The notes below the pieces were generated by a model. The model did not search any database and had not been told where the DNA came from. It was given only the letters and a program-made list of their open reading frames with translations. From Simkaniaceae bacterium (GTDB lineage Bacteria > Chlamydiota > Chlamydiia > Chlamydiales > Simkaniaceae): a stretch of DNA of 64,000 bases. Positions 51,354 to 61,742 of this stretch are shown in pieces; the first letter of the stretch is position 1; every line of letters begins with the position of its first letter. The stretch covers positions 1 through 64,000 of the forward strand of contig JASJDV010000008.1 in NCBI GenBank assembly GCA_030064985.1, in the 5' to 3' direction. The position numbers were made by a program, and so were the translations under genes.

Positions 51354-51805
51354 CAAAGCACCCATTTATTTTACAGCCCGGATCATGGATTGGAGAAGGA
51401 AAAATGACACTCTCAACAGGAGATGAAAGTCTTCCATTTTACACCCGCTGGAAAGTTCCTAAAGATAACAACGGGAGAATCGAGTCGGTGCAAGAAATTC
51501 AAATTTCAGGTCTTTCCGATGTGATGCATAACCAATTTGCTTTTTATGCTATCAAGCGGAAAAAGTTCTCAATCGAACTCGAGAACCAGTCGCTTGGAAA
51601 AGTTGTGGGTGAGGGGATCGTTAATGATAAATTCATTGGATGGGAGTTTCGTTTAGATCATCTCGGCTTTGAAGGGTTTGAGTTTTATGAAAAAAGTGAG
51701 AATCTTGACACCTATCTGATGCATGCAGAATATGCTACAAACGATGATTTTCGCACAGTCATTCATGGGAAAATCTGGCGCTCAATCGAAGAATCCCAAG
51801 AGTAG
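51350..51805 (+). CDS. conserved hypothetical protein, TTG start, 4-nt overlap with rodA
   Basis: TTGA overlap; 151 aa LTKHPFILQPGSWIGEGKMTLSTGDESLPFYTRW...; translationally coupled to rodA. Confidence 0.7.
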   Translation: MTKHPFILQPGSWIGEGKMTLSTGDESLPFYTRWKVPKDNNGRIESVQEIQISGLSDVMHNQFAFYAIKRKKFSIELENQSLGKVVGEGIVNDKFIGWEFRLDHLGFEGFEFYEKSENLDTYLMHAEYATNDDFRTVIHGKIWRSIEESQE

Positions 51806-51967
51806 TTGTTATTGTAAGTGGCAGAGCGCGCGGCGAAAAGAAAAACAATGATTCAACAAAGTAAGCTTTTTTCTGAGCTCTTAGTATGCTATACGGCAAA
51901 AAAGTAATAAAACCCTATTGCTAATAAATAATATAATAAACTATTAAAAAATCAAGGTCGGTTTATT

Positions 51968-52303
51968 ATGAAATACTTGTTTTTTCTTGGTCTTTTATTT
52001 TTGTTAGCGTGTGCAATACATCCTAAAGTCATGACGCGTGACAAATACGCTAGAGTTGAAGTTGGAATGAAAGCTTCTGATATCGAACACCGATTTGGCA
52101 AACCTTATCAAATTGTTTCTCGTGAAGGAGGCAAAGAAACCTACGAATATATTGAAAAAATCAAAATGGGAAATCAAGTCATTGAGCAACGCCGTTATTA
52201 CATTGTGATTCAAGAGGGAAAGGTCATTGGAAAATATATGAAACTATCGAATCCCCCTCCATTTGAAGCGCTTTATTCAGAGGATCCTTATCCAAATTAT
52301 TAA
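51968..52303 (+). CDS. SmpA/OmlA-like small lipoprotein
   Basis: MKYLFFLGLLFLLACAIHPKV lipobox LLAC; GMKASDIEHRFGKPYQIVSREGGKETYEYI SmpA/OmlA-like. Confidence 0.75.
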   Translation: MKYLFFLGLLFLLACAIHPKVMTRDKYARVEVGMKASDIEHRFGKPYQIVSREGGKETYEYIEKIKMGNQVIEQRRYYIVIQEGKVIGKYMKLSNPPPFEALYSEDPYPNY

Positions 52304-52319
52304 GTCCAAAGAACTTTAT

Positions 52320-52643
52320 CTACGCTTTAATCTTGATGTCGACGCCCGCTGCGACTGGGAGAACCTTGAGCTTATCAATGGTATCCAGTGTTGGATTGAG
52401 GATATCGAGAAGGCGAACATGAGTGCGGATCTCAAACTGCTCACGTGATTTTCGGTCAACGTGTGGTGATCGGAGGACCGTATAGATTTCCCTTCTAGTT
52501 GGAAGAGGGATAGGGCCAACAATGCGCGCTCCAGTTCTTTTTGCTGTTTCAACAATATCGGCAGTCGAACGATCAAGAATCCTTTGGTCGTATCCCTTAA
52601 GGCGGATCCGTATCTTTTTTCTAGTGGTTGTTTCTTTTGCCAT
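52320..52643 (-). CDS. rpsJ: 30S ribosomal protein S10
   Basis: [29 protein letters not shown]...[40 protein letters not shown]. Confidence 0.98.
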   Translation of the reverse strand: MAKETTTRKKIRIRLKGYDQRILDRSTADIVETAKRTGARIVGPIPLPTRREIYTVLRSPHVDRKSREQFEIRTHVRLLDILNPTLDTIDKLKVLPVAAGVDIKIKA

Positions 52644-52658
52644 TGATGCTATCTCTTT

Positions 52659-54752
52659 TTATTTCTTAACAATTTCTTCTTGAATTTTTGCAGGCACTTT
52701 TTCGAAATGTCCCGGTTCCATTGAGTAGGTTGCACGTCCTGAACTCAAGGAGCGTAGCGTTGTTGAGTAACCAAACATTTCACTTAGAGGCACCTCACAT
52801 TCAAAGATAGAGATCCCTTTTTCCATGCCTTGGTTCATGATTTTCCCGCGACGTCTATTGATATCACCAATAATATCACCGAGGAATTCCTCTGGAGTTG
52901 TAACAACGACTTTCATAATCGGTTCGAGGATAATGGGAGTTCCCTTCTTGGCGGCCTCTCTAATCGCCATCGAAGCACAAATTTTGAAAGCCATTTCATT
53001 AGAGTCCACTTCGTGGAAGGATCCAAAGACGATGGCAACTTTAACGTCGACTAAGTTGTAACCGGCAAGAACTCCATTGGAGAGTCCTTCTTCAATTCCT
53101 TTGATACAAGCTGGGATGTATTCCCTAGGAATCACCCCCCCAACAATTTTGCTGACGACTTCGTTCCCTTTTCCAGCTTCGTTTGGTTCAATTTCCAGAC
53201 AAACGTGGGCATATTGTCCCCGTCCACCAGACTGTTTAACAAACTTAGTATCCGTTTTGGAAGAAGCGGTGATCGTCTCTTTATAAGAAACTTGAGGCTT
53301 ACCAACATTAGCTTCTACTTTGAACTCGCGGAACATGCGGTCTTTTAAGATCTCTAAGTGAAGTTCCCCCATTCCTGCGATAATGGTTTGTCCTGTTTCT
53401 TCGTTTGTACTAACGCGGAAAGTGGGATCTTCTTCTGAAAGAGAGCTCAGTGCTTGTGAGAGCTTTTCCCGGTCAGCTTTAGATTTTGGTTCGATTGCCA
53501 TCGAAATCACAGGTTCTGGGAATTCCATTTTCTCGAGGAGAAGGGGAGTATTTTCCGCGCAAAGAGTATCACCTGTTGCTGAGTTTTTAAGGCCGATAAC
53601 AGCGGCGATATCACCGGTAAAGAATTCATCGCGATCTTTTCGTTGGTTGGAGTGCATCTCTAAAAGTCTAGATACACGTTCTTTTTTACCCTTTGTTGTG
53701 TTGATAAGAGTCATTCCTTTTTCGAGAACACCAGAGTAGACGCGAACAAAGGTCAGACGTCCCACGTAAGGGTCAGTGACCACTTTAAATGCCAATGCCG
53801 CAAGTGCACTAGTATCGCTTGGTTCTAAGGTGAGTTCCTTCTCTGTATCGATATCAAGACCTTTAATCGTTCCACGATCGAGTGGAGAAGGCATCCATTT
53901 TGTAATCGCGTCGAGAAGAGGTTGGATCCCTTTGTTCTTAAAAGCGGTTCCACAAAGAACAGGATTTATTTTATTGGTACAAACTCCTTGGCGAATAGCG
54001 GCATGAATTTCATCTTCAGTAAGAGTGTCAGGAGCTTCAAGAACTTTCGTCATGAAGAGTTCATTTGATTCATCGACCATTGCAAGCTCTTCTAGGAGCG
54101 CTGCCCGCATTTCTTCACACTTACTTTTAAGATCTGCCGGGATGTTGGCAACTTCGTATTCTGCGCCCATGGTCTCATCTTTAAAGAGATAAGCTTTCAT
54201 TGTGATTAGATCGACTGTTCCAAGGAAGTCGTTCTCGGCTCCAATTGGGCATTGAACAGCAATGGCATTTGCTCCGAGCTTTTCTTGCATACTTTTGATG
54301 CAGAAGAAATAATCGGCTCCGACACGATCCATTTTGTTGATAAAGGCAATTCTTGGAACGTTGTAGCGGACAGCTTGTCTCCACACAGTTTCTGACTGAG
54401 GTTGCACCCCATCCACAGCGCTAAACACAGCCACTGAACCGTCAAGAACACGAAGGGAGCGCTCTACTTCTACAGTGAAGTCAACGTGTCCGGGAGTGTC
54501 GATAATGTTAATTTTGCAGTTGCCCCAGTAAACAGTAGTTGCAGCAGAGGTAATGGTGATCCCACGTTCTTGTTCCTGTTCCATCCAGTCCATTGTTGCA
54601 GCTCCTTCGTGGACTTCACCGATTCGGTGCAAACGACCTGAATAAAAAAGGATCCGTTCTGTGCAAGTTGTTTTCCCCGCATCGATGTGGGCCATGATAC
54701 CAATGTTTCTGACATTCTCTAATGTGTCTTTTGGGGGACGCTGTTTTGCCAT
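52659..54752 (-). CDS. fusA: elongation factor G
   Basis: [46 protein letters not shown]. Start at 54752. Confidence 0.98.
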   Translation of the reverse strand: MAKQRPPKDTLENVRNIGIMAHIDAGKTTCTERILFYSGRLHRIGEVHEGAATMDWMEQEQERGITITSAATTVYWGNCKINIIDTPGHVDFTVEVERSLRVLDGSVAVFSAVDGVQPQSETVWRQAVRYNVPRIAFINKMDRVGADYFFCIKSMQEKLGANAIAVQCPIGAENDFLGTVDLITMKAYLFKDETMGAEYEVANIPADLKSKCEEMRAALLEELAMVDESNELFMTKVLEAPDTLTEDEIHAAIRQGVCTNKINPVLCGTAFKNKGIQPLLDAITKWMPSPLDRGTIKGLDIDTEKELTLEPSDTSALAALAFKVVTDPYVGRLTFVRVYSGVLEKGMTLINTTKGKKERVSRLLEMHSNQRKDRDEFFTGDIAAVIGLKNSATGDTLCAENTPLLLEKMEFPEPVISMAIEPKSKADREKLSQALSSLSEEDPTFRVSTNEETGQTIIAGMGELHLEILKDRMFREFKVEANVGKPQVSYKETITASSKTDTKFVKQSGGRGQYAHVCLEIEPNEAGKGNEVVSKIVGGVIPREYIPACIKGIEEGLSNGVLAGYNLVDVKVAIVFGSFHEVDSNEMAFKICASMAIREAAKKGTPIILEPIMKVVVTTPEEFLGDIIGDINRRRGKIMNQGMEKGISIFECEVPLSEMFGYSTTLRSLSSGRATYSMEPGHFEKVPAKIQEEIVKK

Positions 54753-54769
54753 TTTTTCAGTGTGCTCCT

Positions 54770-55243
54770 TTACCATTTATAGTGTGCAAATGCTTTATTC
54801 GATTCTGCCATTCGGTGTGTGTCGTCTTTCTTTTTGATTGTGGAACCTTGGTTGTTGAAGCAATCGGCAAGTTCCATTGCTAAGCTGTCGATCATATTAT
54901 GACCAGGTTTTTTTCTTGCATGCATAATGATCCATTTCATACCCATTGAAGCCCTACGATCTGTTGGGATTTCAATCGGCACTTGGTAGGTCGCTCCCCC
55001 AATTCTTCGAGACTTTACTTCGAGAGTTGGCATCGCATTTTCCATCGCTTGATCAAAAGCGATGATTGGATCTTTAGCATTCACTTTCTTTGCGAATACA
55101 TCCAAAGCTTGATAAACAATGCGTGTTGCTAAGGACTTTTTCCCGTGAAGCATGACGCGATTGATGAACTTTGAGAGAGTGGTGTTATTGTATTTCTGAT
55201 CAGGACTAGCTTTTCGCTTCGTTGCACGACGTCTTCTTGACAT
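54770..55243 (-). CDS. rpsG: 30S ribosomal protein S7
   Basis: [39 protein letters not shown]. Confidence 0.98.
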   Translation of the reverse strand: MSRRRRATKRKASPDQKYNNTTLSKFINRVMLHGKKSLATRIVYQALDVFAKKVNAKDPIIAFDQAMENAMPTLEVKSRRIGGATYQVPIEIPTDRRASMGMKWIIMHARKKPGHNMIDSLAMELADCFNNQGSTIKKKDDTHRMAESNKAFAHYKW

Positions 55244-55250
55244 AGTCTAC

Positions 55251-55625
55251 TTATCCTTTAGGTTTTTTCGCGCCATATTTAGAACGCGCTTGTTTCCGGT
55301 CTTTAACAGCTGCGCAGTCGAGAGAACCTCGGACAATATGGTAACGAACACCGGGAAGGTCTTTAACTCTTCCACCTCTAACGAGAACGATGCTATGTTC
55401 TTGTAAGTTATGTCCTTCACCACCGATATAAGCGATGACCTCTTGTCTATTGGAAAGGCGCACCCACGCTACTTTTCGAAGAGCAGAGTTAGGTTTCTTC
55501 GGCGTTTTTGTCTTTACTTGAAGACAAACGCCCCGTCTTTGTGGACATTTCTGGAGCGCAGGAGATTTTTTTTTCTTTTTTTTGGCCGTGCGTTGCTTCC
55601 GCACAAGTTGGTTGATGGTTGGCAT
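55251..55625 (-). CDS. rpsL: 30S ribosomal protein S12
   Basis: [12 protein letters not shown]...[17 protein letters not shown]...[33 protein letters not shown]. Confidence 0.98.
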   Translation of the reverse strand: MPTINQLVRKQRTAKKKKKKSPALQKCPQRRGVCLQVKTKTPKKPNSALRKVAWVRLSNRQEVIAYIGGEGHNLQEHSIVLVRGGRVKDLPGVRYHIVRGSLDCAAVKDRKQARSKYGAKKPKG

Positions 55626-55829
55626 TAAGGCCTCTACTCTTATTTGTACTGTTGTCAATCCCAGACAGAATTGATTCTTACCAATGTAAACGAGTAATAT
55701 AGCTTACACTCTTAATTTCTTGCAAACTATTGCTTTCAGCAGCGCTAAGATCGTGTGCCAGCAAGATTTTTTATAAGCAGCTAAGTGGTTTAGCTACTTA
55801 ACTGCAGACAACAAAGCGATTACGTATGA

Positions 55830-56250
55830 ACCTGTCCTGAATGAAAGATATTTTGAATTCGATCTTTCATCCCTAAAACTATCAGGGCAAAGCATAAAAC
55901 TCCTTTCTAGAATTTCATCTTTTTTTCCCATCTCGTTGAGATTCTTCTGTATTTTGTTTTGATCCATGCGATTATCCGCTTAACTTTCCAACGATCTGCA
56001 AGTTTTATCAGCTTCGTACAGGACTTTTTCTAAAAAACCTTCTGTTTCCATCTGTACTAACCATCTATGTGCTATTGCATGTGGAGCAAAATTTTTTTTC
56101 TTCGGAAGAGCCCGTCATGGTCCTCCTGTTTTCAACACGCAAAATATGGACTTGATGACTGGCCTCCAGGGTTGGGTTTTTCTTCCTTTACCACTCCTGT
56201 TCGCCCATTTTTCCAGTATAGGAGCTAGTCGTTGAATAACTTTCACTTAA
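55830..56250 (-). pseudogene. heavily decayed IS5-family-like transposase remnant with internal deletion
   Basis: Reverse translation: IQRLAPILEKWANRSGKGRKTQPWRPVIKSIFCVLKTGGP*RALPKKKNFAPHAIAHRWLVQMETEGFLEKVL, then (other frame) RIIAWIKTKYRRISTRWEKKMKF*; W-to-stop, frameshift and missing catalytic core. Confidence 0.6.
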
Positions 56251-56509
56251 TCCATGGAACATTTTGACCCTTTTGTGTTGATTTCCAAAAAATTAAGTCT
56301 ATCAAATATATTATTTACTAGTGCAAGATAGGTGCGCGTCGATTTATCCAGCATTTTGTGTTGAGACTCTCAAAATCCGATCTTTACCGAGGTGATCGAT
56401 ACCGAAAAAGCGCTCTCCTCTATTGGGAAAAACGAGCAAATTTAACGTCTCTATCTCCTTTTGAGACAATGCTCCAGCAAGGCGTGGATTTTTAGAAAAT
56501 TCTATTGTT

Positions 56510-57275
56510 TTATAAATGGATAGGGATCACAGGCATCTCATCCATTAGAGCTTTTTCAGCTACAATAAGCATACGCTTCCGCTTCTCAAAATCCGTTTCA
56601 TAATTTGAAGCTTCGAGTAGATCGATATACTGTTGGGACTCCCAATTGGTTAGATTTATCTTGTCATGACTATAGTTAAAGACTTGGAGCATATGGATGG
56701 GATCTAAATCAAAATTACACCCTATCTTTGCAATCTGATCGTCTCCTTTTTGAACCGCGTTGAGATAGACAGCCTGATCTCATGGAGATAAAGCGAGTTT
56801 GATTCCAAAAGTTTGTTGCCAAACCTGCTGAACTGTTTGTACAATCTGAGAAACTACTTTAGACCCATTAGGCTGTCTAATTGTTACATCAGGAAAGGTT
56901 TCAAGCGTTAATCCTTCTTCCATTAAAGCCTCATTAAAGAGTCTCTTTGCTTCATCAAATTTTCTATTCCTCGAAGCAAGCGGCATTTCCTAAAGCGAAA
57001 AAGGGTGAAATAGCTCCATATGCCGGAAGTACATTTTCACCTAAAATATGATCTACAATTGCTTTCCGGTCTATTGCATAGGAAAAGGCTTGACGCATTT
57101 TTTTGTTATGGAATGGGGAGACTTTACTATTGAGGAAGAAACAAGCAACCCCTCCGGTCTGCAAGCAGGAGTAACCCTCTTGTTGCTTAAGGGTTTCTAA
57201 AGCTTCTGGAGGAAGGGTATTAAAAGGAGTTCCAATCCAATCGAGTTGATCTTTTTCGTACATGAACCTATCCAA
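56510..57275 (-). pseudogene. oligopeptide ABC transporter substrate-binding protein (OppA-like), 5'-truncated and frameshifted
   Basis: Three consecutive fragments: GGVACFFLNSKVSPFHNKKMRQAFSYAIDRKAIVDHIL; KRLFNEALMEEGLTLETFPDVTIRQPNGSKVVSQIVQTVQQVWQQTFGIKLALSP; INLTNWESQQYIDLLEASNYETDFEKRKRMLIVAEKALMDEMPVIPIHL. 5' end cut by IS at 57262. Confidence 0.85.
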
Positions 57276-58184
57276 CTAAATACCCTAACCACATATAGGT
57301 GAGCCCGAGCTTGCTAAAAGCTTCCCATAAACCCGCCAATCGCTCCCATCGCATCAGGAGCCTCCGACCCTTCCGTTTTAACCAAGAAAACGTTCTCTCA
57401 ATCCCCCATCTTTTTCGTTTGCACCTAAAAAACTCAGCGACTTTTGCTGCACTTATCTTCACTTTTCTATTCTTTTTGTACCCTATCACTGGTAAATATC
57501 CCTTGCTTGAGGAGTGGCTCTCGGAAGATAGCTCCATCATAACCTTTAGCTGCTTCACAGATGGTTAGGTTTTTGCTAGTCTTGCGCTGTATTACAACCA
57601 TTTGATCGAGCATCATCAAGACTTGATGGCGCTCATCGCCTTTGGCAGAGGTGTTTGTCCTCCATAAAGGGAGCCCTTTTCGATCAACGAGAAGATGAAT
57701 AAGGCTCCTCTTCCCTTTGTATCCATGCTGAACCTCTTCACCTTCTCTTGGGGCTGGGGGAAAAAGAGGCGTCTACGGCGATCTGTCCCCTAGCTATTTT
57801 TCCCGTTGCAAGACCCTTTTGTAAAAGACCACGCAAAACCCTATCGTAGACATCAGCTTCTTGCAGTTGCTTGAGCCATTGCTGTTGATCTAGGAACATT
57901 ATGAATCGACTAGGGTTTATAGGGAGGTCCTTCCATCGACAACCAGGCCATCGACAACCAGGCCATCGACAACCAGGAACAAGACGATACAGTATTGAGT
58001 TCCAGACCTTTCTCCTATCACTTCTAGGGGTCCCCCTCTCTAAAAGTGGAGTCCCATTCATAAGTTCTTGTATAAGAAACCACTATCTATCTGATAACTC
58101 TAAAAATGCTTGCGCCACCATGCATCTCCTGCTAAAAAACAGAAAACATTTTACCAAATCAACGATTTAGTTGGATCGGTTCAT
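57262..58184 (-). mobile_element. IS5-family-like insertion sequence, frameshifted transposase, about 20-bp terminal inverted repeats
   Basis: TIRs ATGAACCTATCCAACTAAAT (57262-57281) and complement of ATTTAGTTGGATCGGTTCAT (58165-58184) differ at one position. Encodes N-terminal 'RTP..DRRKVWNSILYRLVPGCRW..KDLP' and C-terminal 'KVAEFFRCKRKRWGIERTFSWLKRKGRRLLMRWERL'. Confidence 0.85.
57934..57978. repeat. 15-bp tandem repeat x3 (catcgacaaccaggc) inside the transposase ORF
   Basis: Perfect direct repeats on + strand (last base differs in third copy), encoding (GCRWP)n on - strand. Confidence 0.95.
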
Positions 58185-58335
58185 AGAAATGAAATTCTAG
58201 GAAGGATTTTTCTGCTTTGCTCTTAAGTAGGTTTTTTATTTAAATAATTAAAATTCATAATTTTAAAATTAATTTATTTAAATTTATATAATTTAATTTA
58301 TTAATAATTATATTCAAAGAAATAAGAAGGGGATT

Positions 58336-60312
58336 ATGGCAAGGGCTTTTTTATTTAGATTCATCATCTTTTTATCCGTAGGTCTTACAGCGTTTACAAG
58401 CGAAGCGTTTATCCTTTCGTTACAAGACGTCCGTCCTACAATGGATAAAATGTTTACTTACCACGTTGAACATAAAGAATTTTCTCCAATCGTTGCTAAG
58501 CGCTCCCTAAAAATTTATATTGAACAGTTCGATCCAGATCGTATCTATCTTTTAAAAAATGAAGTAGAAGCCTTTCTCGAGGTCTCACATAAAAAGGTTT
58601 GGAAATTGATGAATCACTATCAGCAGGATCAATTTCCTGAATACTGGAACCTCACCCTTACCATCCAGCAAGCGATTCGGCGAGCTCAAACGATGCGGCA
58701 TCAGCAGATTGACAGACTGATCGATAAAGGAGAAGAGGCGTTAAAGCGCTCCGTACCTCTATCCTATTCAAATTATCCTTCCAATGAAAAAGAGCTAAAC
58801 AATAGGATCTATGAAAGATTGATTCTAGAGGTCAAGTCCCATCTTCGATCGAGAAAAGATGTTTCCATCACTCCCCAGTTGATCCAAAAAATCTTGAAAC
58901 ATCGGTCAAAGAAAACAGTTGCTTTCGAAGAGGAGTACTTAAGTAATGCGGAGCATCTTTTGACTCTTCATATACTTAAAGCAATGGCAAAATGTTTAGA
59001 TGCGCATACAGGGTACTATAGTCCTAAAGAAGCGTATGAGATTCGGACCCTGCTCAAAAAAGAGTTCTCGGGTGTAGGAGTTGTTTTCCGTGAAGACTTT
59101 GATGGAATTTATGTGACAGATCTTGTTCCTGATGGACCTGCTTCAAAGAATGGGACGATTCAAATAGGAGATCTCCTTGTCTCTGTGAATGATCAAAAGG
59201 TCGAGGCGCTAACATTTCAGCAGTTCCTTGAAATGATGAAAGGAAAAGCAGGATCTAAGGTGACTTTAGAGGTCAAACGTCGTGAGCAAATGGTCCATGT
59301 TGATCTGGTTCGTGAAAACATTTCAATGGATGATGAAAAAGTCACTTTTTCCTGCGAACCGTACGCGGATGGGATCATTGGAAAAATTGATATTCCAGCC
59401 TTCTATGACAATGGTGGAAAAGTGAGTGTTGCTCATGACTTGCGAGAAGCGCTTCGCTCCCTAAAAGCTGAGGGAAATTTGAAGGGAATTGTCTTGGATT
59501 TTCGGGAAAACTCGGGAGGTTTCCTAAGCCAAGCGATCAAAGTTTCTTCTCTTTTTATTAACGGAGGACTCATCGTCATTTCTAAGTATGCCGATGGAGA
59601 GGTGACTTATGTACAAGATGTGGATGGACGTCAATTTTTCGATGGGCCAGTTCTAATCCTGATCTCAAAAGCCTCAGCCTCTGCTGCAGAAATTGTTGCT
59701 CAAGCCCTGCAAGACCATGGCGTTGCTTTGATTGTGGGAGATGAGCGTTCTTACGGCAAAGGAACAATGCAATTCCAGACAATTACTGATGAAAAAGCTA
59801 AGGCCTTTTTTAAAGTCACTGTTGGGCGCTATTACACAGCATCTGGCCGATCGCCTCAGATTCAGGGAGTCCAGGGAGATATCTTTGTACCCACTGCCTT
59901 TTCTCCCTGCAGTATTGGCGAAAAATACTTAGAATTTCCTCTTACCAACGATTATCTAAGTAGGGATATTTTTCATTCTCTGATACATAGTAAGCAGGGA
60001 TCTTATAAAGATATGGCTCTGTTTACAGTCCCTTATCTCAAGCCGCGCGAAACTTTGTGGAGACAAATGCTCCCCACTTTAATCAAAAATAGTCGGGAAC
60101 GGATCGAGAAGAATCAAAACTATCAGTTCTTTCTTAAACTAGGCAATGGATATCGCCCTAAAAAAGCACAAGGGCAGTCAAGACATGATCTTCTCAAAAA
60201 GAATTATGGGGTCAATGATCTCCAAATTCAAGAGTCTATTGAAATTCTTAAAGACATGATTGCTCTTGCCAAGGTTCAGAACCAAGGCGCGTCATCGATT
60301 AAAGGAAGTTGA
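58336..60312 (+). CDS. tail-specific (PDZ/S41) protease Tsp
   Basis: PDZ (GVGVVFREDFDGIYVTDLVPDGPASKNGTIQIGDLLVSVNDQKV), S41 (LDFRENSGGFLSQAIKVSSLFI; SKASASAAEIVAQALQDH; YGKGTMQ); N-terminal signal sequence. Confidence 0.95.
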   Translation: MARAFLFRFIIFLSVGLTAFTSEAFILSLQDVRPTMDKMFTYHVEHKEFSPIVAKRSLKIYIEQFDPDRIYLLKNEVEAFLEVSHKKVWKLMNHYQQDQFPEYWNLTLTIQQAIRRAQTMRHQQIDRLIDKGEEALKRSVPLSYSNYPSNEKELNNRIYERLILEVKSHLRSRKDVSITPQLIQKILKHRSKKTVAFEEEYLSNAEHLLTLHILKAMAKCLDAHTGYYSPKEAYEIRTLLKKEFSGVGVVFREDFDGIYVTDLVPDGPASKNGTIQIGDLLVSVNDQKVEALTFQQFLEMMKGKAGSKVTLEVKRREQMVHVDLVRENISMDDEKVTFSCEPYADGIIGKIDIPAFYDNGGKVSVAHDLREALRSLKAEGNLKGIVLDFRENSGGFLSQAIKVSSLFINGGLIVISKYADGEVTYVQDVDGRQFFDGPVLILISKASASAAEIVAQALQDHGVALIVGDERSYGKGTMQFQTITDEKAKAFFKVTVGRYYTASGRSPQIQGVQGDIFVPTAFSPCSIGEKYLEFPLTNDYLSRDIFHSLIHSKQGSYKDMALFTVPYLKPRETLWRQMLPTLIKNSRERIEKNQNYQFFLKLGNGYRPKKAQGQSRHDLLKKNYGVNDLQIQESIEILKDMIALAKVQNQGASSIKGS

Positions 60313-60448
60313 AAGAGTTTTTCCTAAATGGGGCTTTCGAAGCAACGCAACGCAGTCTAATCGATTACACTGCCCTAAGCAAAACTTGGTTGCGCTAAAT
60401 CTTCAAAAAGCATACCATCAACTGTTACTTTTGTTAAGTCTATCCCTT

Positions 60449-60522
<74 letters not shown>

Positions 60523-61742
60523 AATTTTGGGTAAAAAGCGGCGCATTCTGCATCTTCCGTACTGCCCGTGCTGCTCTCGTCGAGAATCTGCAACCTCGTA
60601 GTATTGCTGGACCACAAAATTTCTTAACCCAAAACATAAAGGTCTTAATGAGCGGTGGAAAACTTTTTTAGCCGTAGCTTCTGATGCCAGGCATCAGGTA
60701 AGCTTCGATTGCTAAAGGGCTTTTTGAAAGTGACAACCCTGCTTGAGAAAAAGATCAAAACAAAGCTTTTAAATAGAAAAGAAGTCCATTTATCAAAACC
60801 TAACAGGCAGTGAGATTTTTGGGAGAGTATTCCTTAGTGGGATAGGAAAAGCTAAGAGTCTCTCGATTTGCCGCGGTACTCACACCTTTCACTGCTATCA
60901 GGGTTTCCATGTCGACATTGAGAACAAGTCCATTCCAAAGTGGGAAGTTCAAATTTGTTGCTCTTAAAGCTCAAACTATGATCAGCAAGCAAGACGCTGC
61001 TCAAAAAGAGGGTAAGGATAAATGAGAAAGCATTTTTTTCATGTAAATAACCTCTAGTAAAAGTTTTTTAATCAATTTTTACGTGTGTGCTTTAAAGAAT
61101 AATTCGTCAAATATTTTCTAGACAAATGAAGCCTAAAATTGGATGAGAGCTTTACAGATGTAAGTTAGGTTGCTTTGTGTAAGCTGCTAAAGGACAAAAC
61201 CCATTCCATTCGGTTGAAAAGGCTTTTCAACTATTCTTAAGGGAGACTATAGCGCGCTTGCTTTCTAAGTCTGTTTTTACTAAGTTGAATCTTAAGTATT
61301 GCAAGAACACGCGCAGTCTAAAGCCTTTGAAAAAACTACATTAGCATTTTTCATGAAGCAGTCACTTCTAAATTATTAGATGCATGCTTAGATGTAAATC
61401 GAAGGAAAATTGCTCAGAGAGCCAAACTTTCACAGGCGAGAGTACAAAATGCTTTTTCAAAAAAGAGGAGTCCAACGAGTCGAAACAGCGCTCAAATTGC
61501 GTATGAACCTACCTGGAATGAAATCGGCGCTGCTTATTTCTTACTCGGATTTGTCTCTAGTGAACTAGCTAAAAAGGTGAAAATTTAGGGTAAAAGGTTG
61601 AGGATGTGAAAGAAGAAGTTAAGAATGGTAGAACATTGAAGACCGCCTTGCCTTTTCTACTAAGGTGGGTATGTGTGCCACGTAAAAATGCGCAGAGAAA
61701 TTGAAAAGAACAAAAAATTCATGCTCGATATAGGTTTAGCAA

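Noticed and set aside
57934-57978. Possible CRISPR-like array
   Set aside because: Only three contiguous 15-bp units without spacers; simple tandem repeat. No CRISPR array or cas genes seen in the window.
57901-58170. 89-aa plus-strand ORF with GHRQPGHRQPG repeats
   Set aside because: Antisense of the IS transposase; the apparent repeat protein results from the 15-bp tandem duplication.
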